Below, one piece after another: positions 35,348 through 43,650 of a stretch of DNA of 64,000 nt. Where the stretch lies: positions 434,001-498,000 of the forward strand of contig AP027304.1 in NCBI GenBank assembly GCA_036322835.1, read 5' to 3'. The stretch is from Tenuifilaceae bacterium CYCD. Lineage in GTDB: Bacteria; Bacteroidota; Bacteroidia; Bacteroidales; Tenuifilaceae. Position numbers and translations under genes: made by a program. The notes under the pieces were generated by a model. The model did not search any database. It worked only from the letters and a program-made list of their open reading frames with translations, and was not told the DNA's origin. Positions within the stretch are counted from its first letter, which is position 1, and each line of letters starts with the position of its first letter.

Positions 35348-37828
35348 CTATAAATCTAATGTAATCCCAAACATTGTAAAAAATCGAGGTTGTGGAAGTT
35401 TTGAGTTAAACCATCCTTGGCTACCATTCCAACCCAAACCATTGGAATCCCAAGTTCCTGGCGATTCACCAGAATTTGCCTCGCGAATACCTGGGTGGAA
35501 GTAAACCGCATCGGTTATATTTATCAACTTAACCTCAACATTTAGTCCCTTATAGATCAAATCTCTCACCTGAATATTGCCATCAATAGTTAAATACGAT
35601 GGGATTGTACGAATTGGATTTGTAATAACTGTTTCGCGTTCTCCAATAAATCGACCTCGCAAATTAACGGTTAAATGCTTTCCTATATCGGCTGTTGAAC
35701 CAAAGTATAGTTTACTATGAGCCAAATCACCAATGATTCCAGTTCCAGTGAGATTGCCATCGGAATCAAAGCGTTTCTCTTTCTCCGAAAGAATTGCCGA
35801 ATAATAAATCCAAGCGTTTAAATTTTTAATGAACGACTGCGATATCTGAGTTCTTAAATGTAAATCTAAGCCTTTAATTACCCGCTCCCCAAGGTTAGAA
35901 GCCGATTGGTTATCGCCCACTATAGTATTGTTAATGATAACACGATACGCGCTAACCAATGCGCTTATTTTTCCCTTTGTGTAAACAGCAGATGCCTCAA
36001 TTGTATTTGATCGTTCAGGTTTTAAATTCTCATTACTTCCCGAACCGCTCCATCCTCCATAAAGATTCCTCATTGTGGGTTCTTGATATGCTTGTCCGAA
36101 CAATAATTTTGCAGTTAAGTCCTTAAAACTACCAACATATCCCATACGCAATGTTGTAGAACCTCCGTACTGAGAATTATAGTCGTACCGAGCACCTATA
36201 TTTAGTGCATTGCTCCTGTTGAGCCTTAATCGCCCCTGAAAATAAGCCGCTTTGTCAATCAGAAAAACTCTATTATTATACCTATCGACATTTTGAGTTG
36301 CTCGAGGATAAAGCAACGATGCATCGGCAAGAATGCTCGGTGCAACATAATCGGAATAAACTGCATTGTAGTTCCTTTCTAGGTTTTTATTCTCGTACTT
36401 AAGCCCAAGATTAAATGAAATAATATCGCTTAAGGAAACATCAAAATCCTGAAAAACAGAAACACTACGATTATAGGTGGACCACGATGAAAAATCTATA
36501 CCCCTTACAGATTCTCCAGGACCTACCACGACGCCTGCAATTGTTGAATCGTTAGAACTGTTATTCGTTGTATTATATGCTTCAATAAATAATCCATCAT
36601 TGGTTATGTTGCTTTTGCGGAATCGAACCAAAGTTCTAGAATTAATCTTGGATGTTAACTGCTTTGAATACCTGGAGTATATGCTAAACTCGGTTTGTGG
36701 CCAACGGTTCACCGTTTGAACTCTGTCAGCAGGATAAACGGTTCCATAGCCTGTGCTTAGATTGTAGAAACTGGCACCCAGTTCAAGATCGTCAATATAT
36801 AATCGAAAATCCAACGCCCGGTTTCGTTCAGGTGAAGAAAAATGGCCTCCAAGGTTTTTATTGTTAACAACATCGCCCCATAGAGAAGGGTTGGAGTAAT
36901 GCTCGTTCCTTGTCCAGTAAAAATTGTTCGAGTTAATAAACTCATTTACGTCGCCATCTTCTATCCTGCCTGTAAAACTGAACCGAATATTATCTCTTTG
37001 AAAGAAAACATTGTAGTCGCCAGTAAAATAATTTTTAGCACTATGAAAAGTCTGGAAATTGAAATGGGTGCCATCAACATCAGATGTTTTCTTGGTAAGA
37101 ATATTTATGACACCCATAAGTGCATTAGCTCCATAAACCGAAGATGCAGGACCGTAAACAACTTCAACTCTTTCAATATTAGAAATAGGAATAGCAGCCA
37201 TAATCTGATCGGTATTGGTCCAAAGTTGATTTTGAAGCATTCCATCGACCAATAACAAGTATGCCGTCCCTACAGAGTTCCGAAATCCCCTCCAGTAGTT
37301 TTTATAGTATGTATCTCCATAGGTTTTAACAATGTCCATTCCGGGCAAATCGTCCATAATATCGGATAACTGAATGTACCCCATATTAAGTATTTGCTTC
37401 TGACTCAGCACAATTGTTGTTGCAGGAGCCTCACTCAATTTTTCTGATACATTTGATACCGTAATAATCTGAACGCTCATCAGCTGTTCAAGAGACATAT
37501 TGAATAGTTCATTCGCCACGGGTAATTCAACATTAATCGTAAAGGCGTTATCCTGAGCGTTTAGCATACCTGCTTGCAGAACAATTTCTTTTGAAATACC
37601 CGATGGCGAGGTAAACATCAATGTGTCCCCCAGTAGAGATACCAGTTTATAGTATCCCTTTACATCAGTTTTGGTTGAAACAACGGTTCCTTTTACTGAC
37701 ACTACAATTTCAGACAATGGGTTTTTCTTCGAATCGCAAACCCTGCCCTTGACCGTATTAGTTTGCGCATATACCAATACCGAAGAGAATAATAAAAAGA
37801 TTAGTGTGAGTGCACTAATTTTTCGCAT
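35348..37828 (-). CDS. TonB-dependent outer-membrane receptor with CarboxypepD_reg-like domain
   Basis: An 826-residue receptor. A signal peptide (MRKISALTLIFLLFSSVLVYAQ) is followed by a carboxypeptidase-regulatory-like beta domain (TVKGRVCDSKKNPLSEIVVSVKGT, about 24-105). The plug domain (about 130-245) contains TIVLSQKQILNMGYIQLSDIMDDLPGMD and IERVEVVYGPASSVYGANALMGVINILTKK. The rest is a 22-strand-type barrel. The ligand is unknown. No SusD partner is adjacent, so it is not a typical glycan-uptake pair; the plug resembles siderophore, cobalamin or colicin-type receptors. It has a good promoter and shares a terminator with its convergent neighbour. Confidence 0.9.
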   Translation of the reverse strand: MRKISALTLIFLLFSSVLVYAQTNTVKGRVCDSKKNPLSEIVVSVKGTVVSTKTDVKGYYKLVSLLGDTLMFTSPSGISKEIVLQAGMLNAQDNAFTINVELPVANELFNMSLEQLMSVQIITVSNVSEKLSEAPATTIVLSQKQILNMGYIQLSDIMDDLPGMDIVKTYGDTYYKNYWRGFRNSVGTAYLLLVDGMLQNQLWTNTDQIMAAIPISNIERVEVVYGPASSVYGANALMGVINILTKKTSDVDGTHFNFQTFHSAKNYFTGDYNVFFQRDNIRFSFTGRIEDGDVNEFINSNNFYWTRNEHYSNPSLWGDVVNNKNLGGHFSSPERNRALDFRLYIDDLELGASFYNLSTGYGTVYPADRVQTVNRWPQTEFSIYSRYSKQLTSKINSRTLVRFRKSNITNDGLFIEAYNTTNNSSNDSTIAGVVVGPGESVRGIDFSSWSTYNRSVSVFQDFDVSLSDIISFNLGLKYENKNLERNYNAVYSDYVAPSILADASLLYPRATQNVDRYNNRVFLIDKAAYFQGRLRLNRSNALNIGARYDYNSQYGGSTTLRMGYVGSFKDLTAKLLFGQAYQEPTMRNLYGGWSGSGSNENLKPERSNTIEASAVYTKGKISALVSAYRVIINNTIVGDNQSASNLGERVIKGLDLHLRTQISQSFIKNLNAWIYYSAILSEKEKRFDSDGNLTGTGIIGDLAHSKLYFGSTADIGKHLTVNLRGRFIGERETVITNPIRTIPSYLTIDGNIQVRDLIYKGLNVEVKLINITDAVYFHPGIREANSGESPGTWDSNGLGWNGSQGWFNSKLPQPRFFTMFGITLDL

Positions 37829-37881
37829 AAAAGCAGCAATAAGTAAAATCCGTTGAAATTTAAACTAATAGAAACAGTATT

Positions 37882-37911
37882 CAAAAATAAATTTGATAAA
37901 AATATATACAA
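37882..37911 (-). promoter_or_regulatory. Putative promoter of the TonB receptor gene
   Basis: On the minus strand TTG (37911-37909) and TATTTTTG (37889-37882) are 19 nt apart, a good match to TTG-N17-23-TAnnTTTG. The leader to the ATG at 37828 is about 47 nt. Confidence 0.6.
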
Positions 37912-38032
37912 CGCGGTTCTATGCAATATTCCAACAGACAAACGACCGAAACTAAAAGACATAAATTTTTGATGATTTTTATTTTCATTCTCCTAAATTT
38001 CTTGCAGCTTTGCACCGTAAATATTTTTTGAT

Positions 38033-39025
38033 ATGGAAACAAAATTAAACATTGCCATACTTGCAGGGGGAAACTCATCGGAGGCAAATATCTCGCTTAA
38101 AAGTGCAGCGCAAATTGCGGGATGGCTCAATCCTGATAAATATAATGCATATACAATCTTCATAAAAGGCACAACTTGGCTGTTAAAACATCCCGAACTA
38201 GGCGAAATAAATGTATCGAAGGATGATTTCAGCGTGCTGATTAATGGTGAAAAACTAAAATTCGATTGTGCTCTTATTGCCATTCATGGAACACCTGGAG
38301 AAAATGGTTTACTGCAGGGCTATTTGGATCTGATGAATATCCCTTACACAACCGGAGGTGTAATGAACTCGTCGGTTACCTTCAACAAGTACTACTGCAA
38401 GGAACTGGTTAACAATACTGGGGTTAACTTGGCAAAAGGAATACTGCTGCATCGAGGCCAAAGGTTTGATACAAAAGAGATTATTGATTGTTTAGGATTA
38501 CCAATCTTTGTAAAACCCAACGAGAGTGGTAGTAGCTATGGTGTAAGCAAAGTTAAGTTTGCTGATGATTTGATTCCTGCCATCGAAAATGCATTCAAGG
38601 AGGATAAAACAATTATTCTGGAAGAGTTCATTTCAGGTAGGGAGTTTTCCAGTGGTGCATTTAAATCGGGAGAGAAGGAGATTTTAATGCCTGTAACCGA
38701 AATAATTTCCATGAACGAATTTTTTGATTACGAGGCAAAATACCAGAACAAATCCAAAGAGGTTACACCTGCCGAAATTTCCGACAATCTAATGAAGAAA
38801 ATGCAAGATCTATCTTCGAAAATATACGACAGACTCGATTGCCAAGGAATTGTCCGCGTTGATTATATAGTGGACAACGACAAGGTATACTTTCTAGAAA
38901 TAAATACAGTTCCCGGAATGAGCGAGGCAAGCATAATTCCCCAACAGGTTAGGGCCATGGGCGGCAATATGCGCGATATGTTTACACTTGTGATTGAGGA
39001 TACGCTGAAAAGAAGTAAAATTTAA
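38033..39025 (+). CDS. ddl: D-alanine--D-alanine ligase
   Basis: Joins two D-alanines for the peptidoglycan stem; a 330-residue ATP-grasp enzyme. Motifs include IAILAGGNSSEANISLKSA (N-terminal substrate glutamate), FVKPNESGSSYGVSKV, IILEEFISGREFS, FFDYEAKYQNKSKEVTPAEI and the metal/ATP site FLEINTVPGMSEASIIPQQ. The omega-loop sequence fits a D-Ala ligase rather than a D-lactate ligase, although this is judged by eye. It completes the D-Ala branch together with murF/alr at 2.5 kb. It is a monocistronic gene ended by a hairpin shared with the next, converging gene. Confidence 0.94.
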   Translation: METKLNIAILAGGNSSEANISLKSAAQIAGWLNPDKYNAYTIFIKGTTWLLKHPELGEINVSKDDFSVLINGEKLKFDCALIAIHGTPGENGLLQGYLDLMNIPYTTGGVMNSSVTFNKYYCKELVNNTGVNLAKGILLHRGQRFDTKEIIDCLGLPIFVKPNESGSSYGVSKVKFADDLIPAIENAFKEDKTIILEEFISGREFSSGAFKSGEKEILMPVTEIISMNEFFDYEAKYQNKSKEVTPAEISDNLMKKMQDLSSKIYDRLDCQGIVRVDYIVDNDKVYFLEINTVPGMSEASIIPQQVRAMGGNMRDMFTLVIEDTLKRSKI

Positions 39026-39039
39026 AATATAAGACAGTA

Positions 39040-39067
39040 AAAAAGCGAGGTAAATACCTCGCTTTTT
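39040..39067. terminator. Bidirectional terminator after ddl
   Basis: A GC-rich stem GCGAGGT (39045-39051) with ACCTCGC (39056-39062) is extended by A5 and T5 tracts on either side. It lies between the convergent ddl and TPR-caspase genes. Confidence 0.82.
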
Positions 39068-39076
39068 GATTTTATA

Positions 39077-42000
39077 TTACTTGATCATCCATCCATCCCA
39101 AATTCCATCAACACTTGGACTATAGTTTAACTGTGGCGTCTGGATCTTTCCGTTCAATGCAGTTTCTTTCTTAACGCTTTCAATTATATAGTTAGCAAAA
39201 TCCTTATAGTTGATATCGCCCTTGGTTTCCTGCAACTTCTTGAGCAAAAAGTAAGTCATATAACCGTGCTGCATATCACGGTAAACGCCAGATGATTCTT
39301 CACCAGTACTCGATGAGAATACAACCATATTCCCATTTACAAGATTTTCCTTAGGTCTCACCTTCACGCCTTTCATGGCAATTAGTCCTTGGTTGCGGGC
39401 ACCTCCGCTAAAGCAAGCATCCAAAAAGACAGTTACCTTTTTTGCGGGGAATTCATTAAGTTTAGCGTAAACATCGTTCAGTTTGATGCCCTGAGTTACA
39501 TTGCTACCGCTAATATCAACAGGAATAAGGTATGCTTCCTTGGTTTGCTCATCGGGTAGGCCGTGACCCGAGTAGTAGAAAATAACCTCGGCATTGCCGT
39601 TATCTATCTTTGTAAGGTTATTAATCCAGGCAATCCCCTGATTCATTTGACCTGCAGTAGCATTAACCAACAGTTTTATCTGCTTCTCAGGAATTCCCAG
39701 CGTTTTAGTGCAATATTCCTTAAATACCTTGGCGTCGTTGGCGGCATAATCAACATTAACTTCGGTTGACAATCCTGCCTGAAACGAGCTGTAATCCTCG
39801 TTTCCAATGATTAAACAGTAGGTATTTGCCTTTTGGACACTCGATACTGGAATGTTGGTGTCAATCTCGGGTCGTCCCAGTACAATCTTCTTGTCCGACT
39901 GGTTATATGTTTGCTGTGCAATTTTAACCTCCTCGTTGGGTACATCTACCTTGATATCGGCATAGTTAAGGACAAACTTTGACCGGGGATCGTAGCTGGC
40001 CTGCTTGGTAATGTCATACTTGTATATTTTTCCGTTTACTGGGTTCTGAACCTCCATATAGCTTAGCACCCAGGCATTATTTTGAATAATGTAGTTTTGC
40101 TTCGACATTTTCAACTTTCCCTGATTTTCTTTGAAGGAAGGAGCTTCGGCTAAAGGAACATTAACAATTGCAACATCGCCTATAGTTGATGTCATTTTAA
40201 AGGCCTGGCTCTCGGCATCGTACTTGTCGAGTGTAAATCCATTCCCTTTGACCTCCTCCATGTGAATTTTCCTGTACCTTTCTGTGGCTTTATTGGTGAG
40301 CTCTGTAACCTTTGCCTCGCGGGTTTTCATCCGATCCATGTACTGCTGGTTTGTTTCAAACTCACCTTTTTCCTGCCATTTCCCGAATTCGGCCCTTACT
40401 TCCTGTTTTATGAGCGTTGTCAGGTTTTCAATTTTAATATCGTAAGGAATTTTATACTTGGCCAGCAATGACTTAAATGCAGGTTTATATTTAATATTAA
40501 TAAAGTCTTCATCCGTTTTTAGCCCATGATAGTCTTTATAGCCGTTATGCAGTGCAGAATCTATGCATACAAAGGCCTCCTTCTCGTTCCCCATCAATGA
40601 ATGCAGGCAGGCTAGATTATAATAGTCATATTTTGGATCTAGTCCTGTGTCCACAAGAGCCTTCATCGATGCAATAGCATTCTCCCTATCGCCTAAAAAA
40701 TACAGGCAAAAAGAATAGTATACCGATTTGCTATCAATCATACTAAGGGTTTTCTCAAAGTCCGGTTTTGCCTCTGCTGATTTATTCATATAAATGAATT
40801 GGACTTTACCTCTGTAGTAGTACGATGAAGTTGTGGGTTTAACCTCGATACTTTGGGTGTAATCGCTCACAGCACCGGCATAATCGCCCATCAAAACCTT
40901 AACCTGTCCTCGGTTATATAGAATGGTAGCTTTCGACGACTCTGATGTTGACAGCGAGAATGCAGCAGTATAATCATTTATGGCCTCAGGGTATCTTCCT
41001 AGCCATTTGTACGTATCGCCACGACTCCAGTATGCTCCAGTATAGTTAGGGTTAATCTCAATGGCTTTGCTGTAATCTTTAATCGCATCCTCGGCAGAAC
41101 TACATAGAGCTCTGTTACGGTATAGTATGGCTAAATTATTGGCGTCATCCTGGTAGTATTTCATGGCTTGAGTATAGCAAGCCGCAGCATCGCTTTTACG
41201 GGCCATTGCCTCATAGGTTAACCCCATATTCCAGTAAGCCAATCCATTATCGGGGTTAATTTGAAGGGCCGTATTATAGTCGTCAATAGCTCCTGTAAAA
41301 TCCTTAGCGCACTTTTTGTGCCATCCTCTACTGTTGTATGCTGCCGCCAAATTTCCCTTAAAGTTTTCATCCTGAAAGTAAGTCATGGCTTTTGTATCGT
41401 CATCAATCGCCTTCTGGTATTGCCCTGCTTTTTCATACGCATCGGCTCTACTAGTAAATTTCCATCCTACGGGTTTTAATTGAATTGAGGATGTGTAATC
41501 GGCAATAGCTCCTTCGTAGTTTTCCATTTCGAATTTAGCATAGGCACGGTATAAGTAGTACGATTCCTGTTGCTGCACAACGTACTCCTGTGGTTCTTTG
41601 CTCACCACCGCAGAAATGGCCATAGTGTAATCGTCAATTGCTTTCTGGTACAGCCCCAGATCCCTGTAAACCTGCGCTCTTGCACCGTAATCCTGTTCGT
41701 CGGTTATATTGCAATTGCCAATACTGGCTACATCTGCTTCGAAGCCAGCTTTATCTCCTATACTGTTCTTAATTATTGCGCTCAGCTTATACGATTCAAC
41801 TATGTCATCGATGTTTCCGTAGGATTTTGCCAAATCGATTGCCTTTGAGCAATTGAAAATTGCTAACGACGATTTATCCATGTACCAGTATAGCTTTGCA
41901 ATCTCCTGGTAGTGTTGCACTTTGTATGGAGTGTATGTTTCTACTGAAATAGCAGAGTTATGGTCAGCAATAGCAAGGCTATACTCTTTGATTGATTTGT

Positions 42001-42214
42001 AAACCTCTGCTCTGCTTCTATAGTAACCACGGGTAGGATCCGCATTAATGGCCAGCGTGTACAGGCGAATGGCCTCCTGTGCATTGCCATTGCGCCATGC
42101 TGCCGATGCCTGTTTTGAGTATTGCTCTGCTGCAGCACGATCCTGCGCCTGAGAGTAGTGAGACAGTAGTAGTGAGAGTATTACTACAAAAGCAACCTTT
42201 ATGTTCATTTGCAT
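39077..42214 (-). CDS. Secreted TPR-repeat protein with C-terminal caspase (C14) domain
   Basis: A 1045-residue protein with a signal peptide (MQMNIKVAFVVILSLLLSHYSQAQ). A long series of about a dozen or more TPR units follows (about 25-590, for example EAIRLYTLAINADPTRGYYRSRAEVYKSI). A middle part (about 600-810) looks like an extracytoplasmic beta/helical linker. The C-terminal caspase-hemoglobinase fold (about 820-1045) has the catalytic dyad His884 (IFYYSGHGLPD) and Cys934 (VTVFLDACFSGGA). This is the metacaspase-like dyad. The natural substrate is unknown. Export to the periplasm or surface argues against a role in cytoplasmic CRISPR or abortive-infection defence. It is transcribed alone. 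Confidence 0.88.
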   Translation of the reverse strand: MQMNIKVAFVVILSLLLSHYSQAQDRAAAEQYSKQASAAWRNGNAQEAIRLYTLAINADPTRGYYRSRAEVYKSIKEYSLAIADHNSAISVETYTPYKVQHYQEIAKLYWYMDKSSLAIFNCSKAIDLAKSYGNIDDIVESYKLSAIIKNSIGDKAGFEADVASIGNCNITDEQDYGARAQVYRDLGLYQKAIDDYTMAISAVVSKEPQEYVVQQQESYYLYRAYAKFEMENYEGAIADYTSSIQLKPVGWKFTSRADAYEKAGQYQKAIDDDTKAMTYFQDENFKGNLAAAYNSRGWHKKCAKDFTGAIDDYNTALQINPDNGLAYWNMGLTYEAMARKSDAAACYTQAMKYYQDDANNLAILYRNRALCSSAEDAIKDYSKAIEINPNYTGAYWSRGDTYKWLGRYPEAINDYTAAFSLSTSESSKATILYNRGQVKVLMGDYAGAVSDYTQSIEVKPTTSSYYYRGKVQFIYMNKSAEAKPDFEKTLSMIDSKSVYYSFCLYFLGDRENAIASMKALVDTGLDPKYDYYNLACLHSLMGNEKEAFVCIDSALHNGYKDYHGLKTDEDFINIKYKPAFKSLLAKYKIPYDIKIENLTTLIKQEVRAEFGKWQEKGEFETNQQYMDRMKTREAKVTELTNKATERYRKIHMEEVKGNGFTLDKYDAESQAFKMTSTIGDVAIVNVPLAEAPSFKENQGKLKMSKQNYIIQNNAWVLSYMEVQNPVNGKIYKYDITKQASYDPRSKFVLNYADIKVDVPNEEVKIAQQTYNQSDKKIVLGRPEIDTNIPVSSVQKANTYCLIIGNEDYSSFQAGLSTEVNVDYAANDAKVFKEYCTKTLGIPEKQIKLLVNATAGQMNQGIAWINNLTKIDNGNAEVIFYYSGHGLPDEQTKEAYLIPVDISGSNVTQGIKLNDVYAKLNEFPAKKVTVFLDACFSGGARNQGLIAMKGVKVRPKENLVNGNMVVFSSSTGEESSGVYRDMQHGYMTYFLLKKLQETKGDINYKDFANYIIESVKKETALNGKIQTPQLNYSPSVDGIWDGWMIK

Positions 42215-42259
42215 AAATTGTTTGTTAAATAAAATTTATTCCACTCTAATTAGTTGAAT

Positions 42260-42267
42260 CAAAAGTA
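42260..42267 (-). promoter_or_regulatory. Putative -7 box of the TPR-caspase gene
   Basis: On the minus strand TACTTTTG fits TAnnTTTG, about 45 nt upstream of the ATG at 42214. Confidence 0.45.
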
Positions 42268-42309
42268 AAAATAATTTTTATTGAATTATATCTCCGTTTA
42301 AATATTTGA

Positions 42310-42696
42310 CTAGCATATCTTTTTTAGGGATAAAACATGGATTGTAACCCCAACAGCAATCATGAGAAGTAGAACCTTAATCCATATTGCAACACTCAGG
42401 GTGAATACAGAGATTAGGATTGATAACCAAAGCAACACAATAGTAAACCATTTTACTCGGGGCTCAATAGCCCTATTCTCTATATAATTATGAATATAGT
42501 GTCCCAGAAATTTGTTGCGAATAAGCCAATTATATAATCTATCGGAACTTCGAATAAAACAATAGGCAGAAAGAAGCAGAAAAGGAGTAGTTGGAAGTAA
42601 TGGTACAAAAATGCCCAACCCCCCAAAGCCCAGCGAGAGTATGCCCAAAATCAAAAGAAAAGCCCTAACTAAAGGGCTTGGTTTTATATTTTTCAT
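42310..42696 (-). CDS. DUF454 (YbaN-like) small inner-membrane protein
   Basis: A 128-residue protein with three or four membrane segments. The conserved stretch LGFGGLGIFVPLLPTTPFLLLSAYCFIRSS is the hallmark of the DUF454/YbaN family, followed by NKFLGHYIHNYIENRAIEPRVKW. Function is unknown; family members often lie near redox or haem genes. It follows the CDGSH gene by 24 nt and is the third gene of the iron-sulfur operon. Confidence 0.88.
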   Translation of the reverse strand: MKNIKPSPLVRAFLLILGILSLGFGGLGIFVPLLPTTPFLLLSAYCFIRSSDRLYNWLIRNKFLGHYIHNYIENRAIEPRVKWFTIVLLWLSILISVFTLSVAIWIKVLLLMIAVGVTIHVLSLKKIC

Positions 42697-42720
42697 CGAT
42701 TTTATAATCGTAGAACGATA

Positions 42721-42912
42721 TTACTTTTTGTGCGAATCGTCACAAAATGGTTTGTTCTTAGATTTTCCACAAGTGCACAAATATACTTCATTCTTTTCAT
42801 CGGGATACAAATTATTGCCTTGAGAGTCGACAATGTAAAATTTTCCCTCGACCTTAATTGAACCCTCCTTCATAAATTGTAAATATGCCGATACGGCTTT
42901 CCCCTGTTCCAT
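42721..42912 (-). CDS. Small CDGSH-type iron-sulfur protein
   Basis: A 63-residue protein with the CDGSH-type 2Fe-2S motif: CTCGKSKNKPFCDDSH, that is C-x-C-x2-S-x3-P-x-C-D-x-S-H, with Asp replacing the usual Gly. Three Cys and one His would hold the cluster. The ATG at 42912 directly follows the stop of the upstream gene. An alternative start at 42987 would overlap it by 71 bases and add a sequence unlike the family. These proteins are thought to handle electrons or iron-sulfur clusters. It has a paralogue in the preceding gene. Confidence 0.82.
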   Translation of the reverse strand: MEQGKAVSAYLQFMKEGSIKVEGKFYIVDSQGNNLYPDEKNEVYLCTCGKSKNKPFCDDSHKK

Positions 42913-42916
42913 ACAT

Positions 42917-43399
42917 TTATTCTTTATCTCTAAAACTAACCTTAAAATGTGTTCCATCGCAGAAAGGCTGGCCATTTGAATGCCCACACCTACACAACGA
43001 GACCATTTTCATCGACTTTATCTCCTTCCCTTCTGAATCTATAAGTTGAAAGTTTCCTGATACCAAAATAGGACCATTGGGCATAAGCTGTATTTTAACT
43101 GGTTCAACACCAAAATCCGATAACTGGTTCGGTAATAAATCCTTTACTACTTTTGGCGATAGTTCCTTAGAATTCTTATCCAAATTGTTCCACATAAAGG
43201 TAAGCGCCCTGGTTGGACACTCGTTAACAATATCAATAATTTCCTGCGTAGTTCCTCCTGCCATATTTACCCAAGGGCGTTTACGAGGATTAAATACCGA
43301 AAGAAGTTTGGTATAGCAAATCGAAGCATGAACACATTCTGCAGGCTTCCAGAACACCGTAATCTCGTCGTTTGAGTATTTTCGATTATCCTTATCCAT
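42917..43399 (-). CDS. Divergent 4Fe-4S mono-cluster (YjdI-type) plus CDGSH domain protein
   Basis: A 160-residue cytoplasmic protein. The first half (about 1-70) has [29 protein letters not shown] and [12 protein letters not shown], the pattern of the divergent mono-cluster ferredoxin family (Fer4_19, YjdI). The second half carries a CDGSH motif, [21 protein letters not shown]. The fusion would carry two different iron-sulfur clusters in one chain. It heads the operon with the single CDGSH protein and the DUF454 protein. The role is unknown; electron transfer or stress response are guesses. Confidence 0.87.
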   Translation of the reverse strand: MDKDNRKYSNDEITVFWKPAECVHASICYTKLLSVFNPRKRPWVNMAGGTTQEIIDIVNECPTRALTFMWNNLDKNSKELSPKVVKDLLPNQLSDFGVEPVKIQLMPNGPILVSGNFQLIDSEGKEIKSMKMVSLCRCGHSNGQPFCDGTHFKVSFRDKE

Positions 43400-43617
43400 A
43401 AGTTACAAAACTTAGAGTGAATAAACGTAAAGGTAAAATACTTTGTTCATTAAATCACTAAAGATACTTTAATTCGAAAAATACATCTATAGCCTTTTAC
43501 TAAATAAAAATAATATAAATAAAAAACACCCCCCCTAAAATATTCAATACAATTTATTAATTTTTTATTTTCTCAACCACACACCCCTATAATTTTATAT
43601 CATTAATTATTTTTTAA

Positions 43618-43625
43618 TATATTTG
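43618..43625 (+). promoter_or_regulatory. Putative -7 box of glnN
   Basis: TATATTTG matches TAnnTTTG, 25 nt before the ATG at 43651. The 250-nt gap upstream (43400-43650) is AT-rich, with a run of seven C at about 43530-43537 and nothing else I can assign. Confidence 0.5.
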
Positions 43626-43650
43626 TATCGGAAACCTAAAAAAATAAATC

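Noticed and set aside
39077-42214. TPR-caspase as a CRISPR-associated (TPR-CHAT) or abortive-infection effector
   Set aside because: A clear signal peptide is present, and there is no CRISPR array, Cas gene or other defence gene nearby.
43528-43540. C-run upstream of glnN as a phase-variation tract
   Set aside because: It is short, lies about 80 bp upstream of the -7 box, and no slippage effect on a coding frame or promoter spacing is evident.
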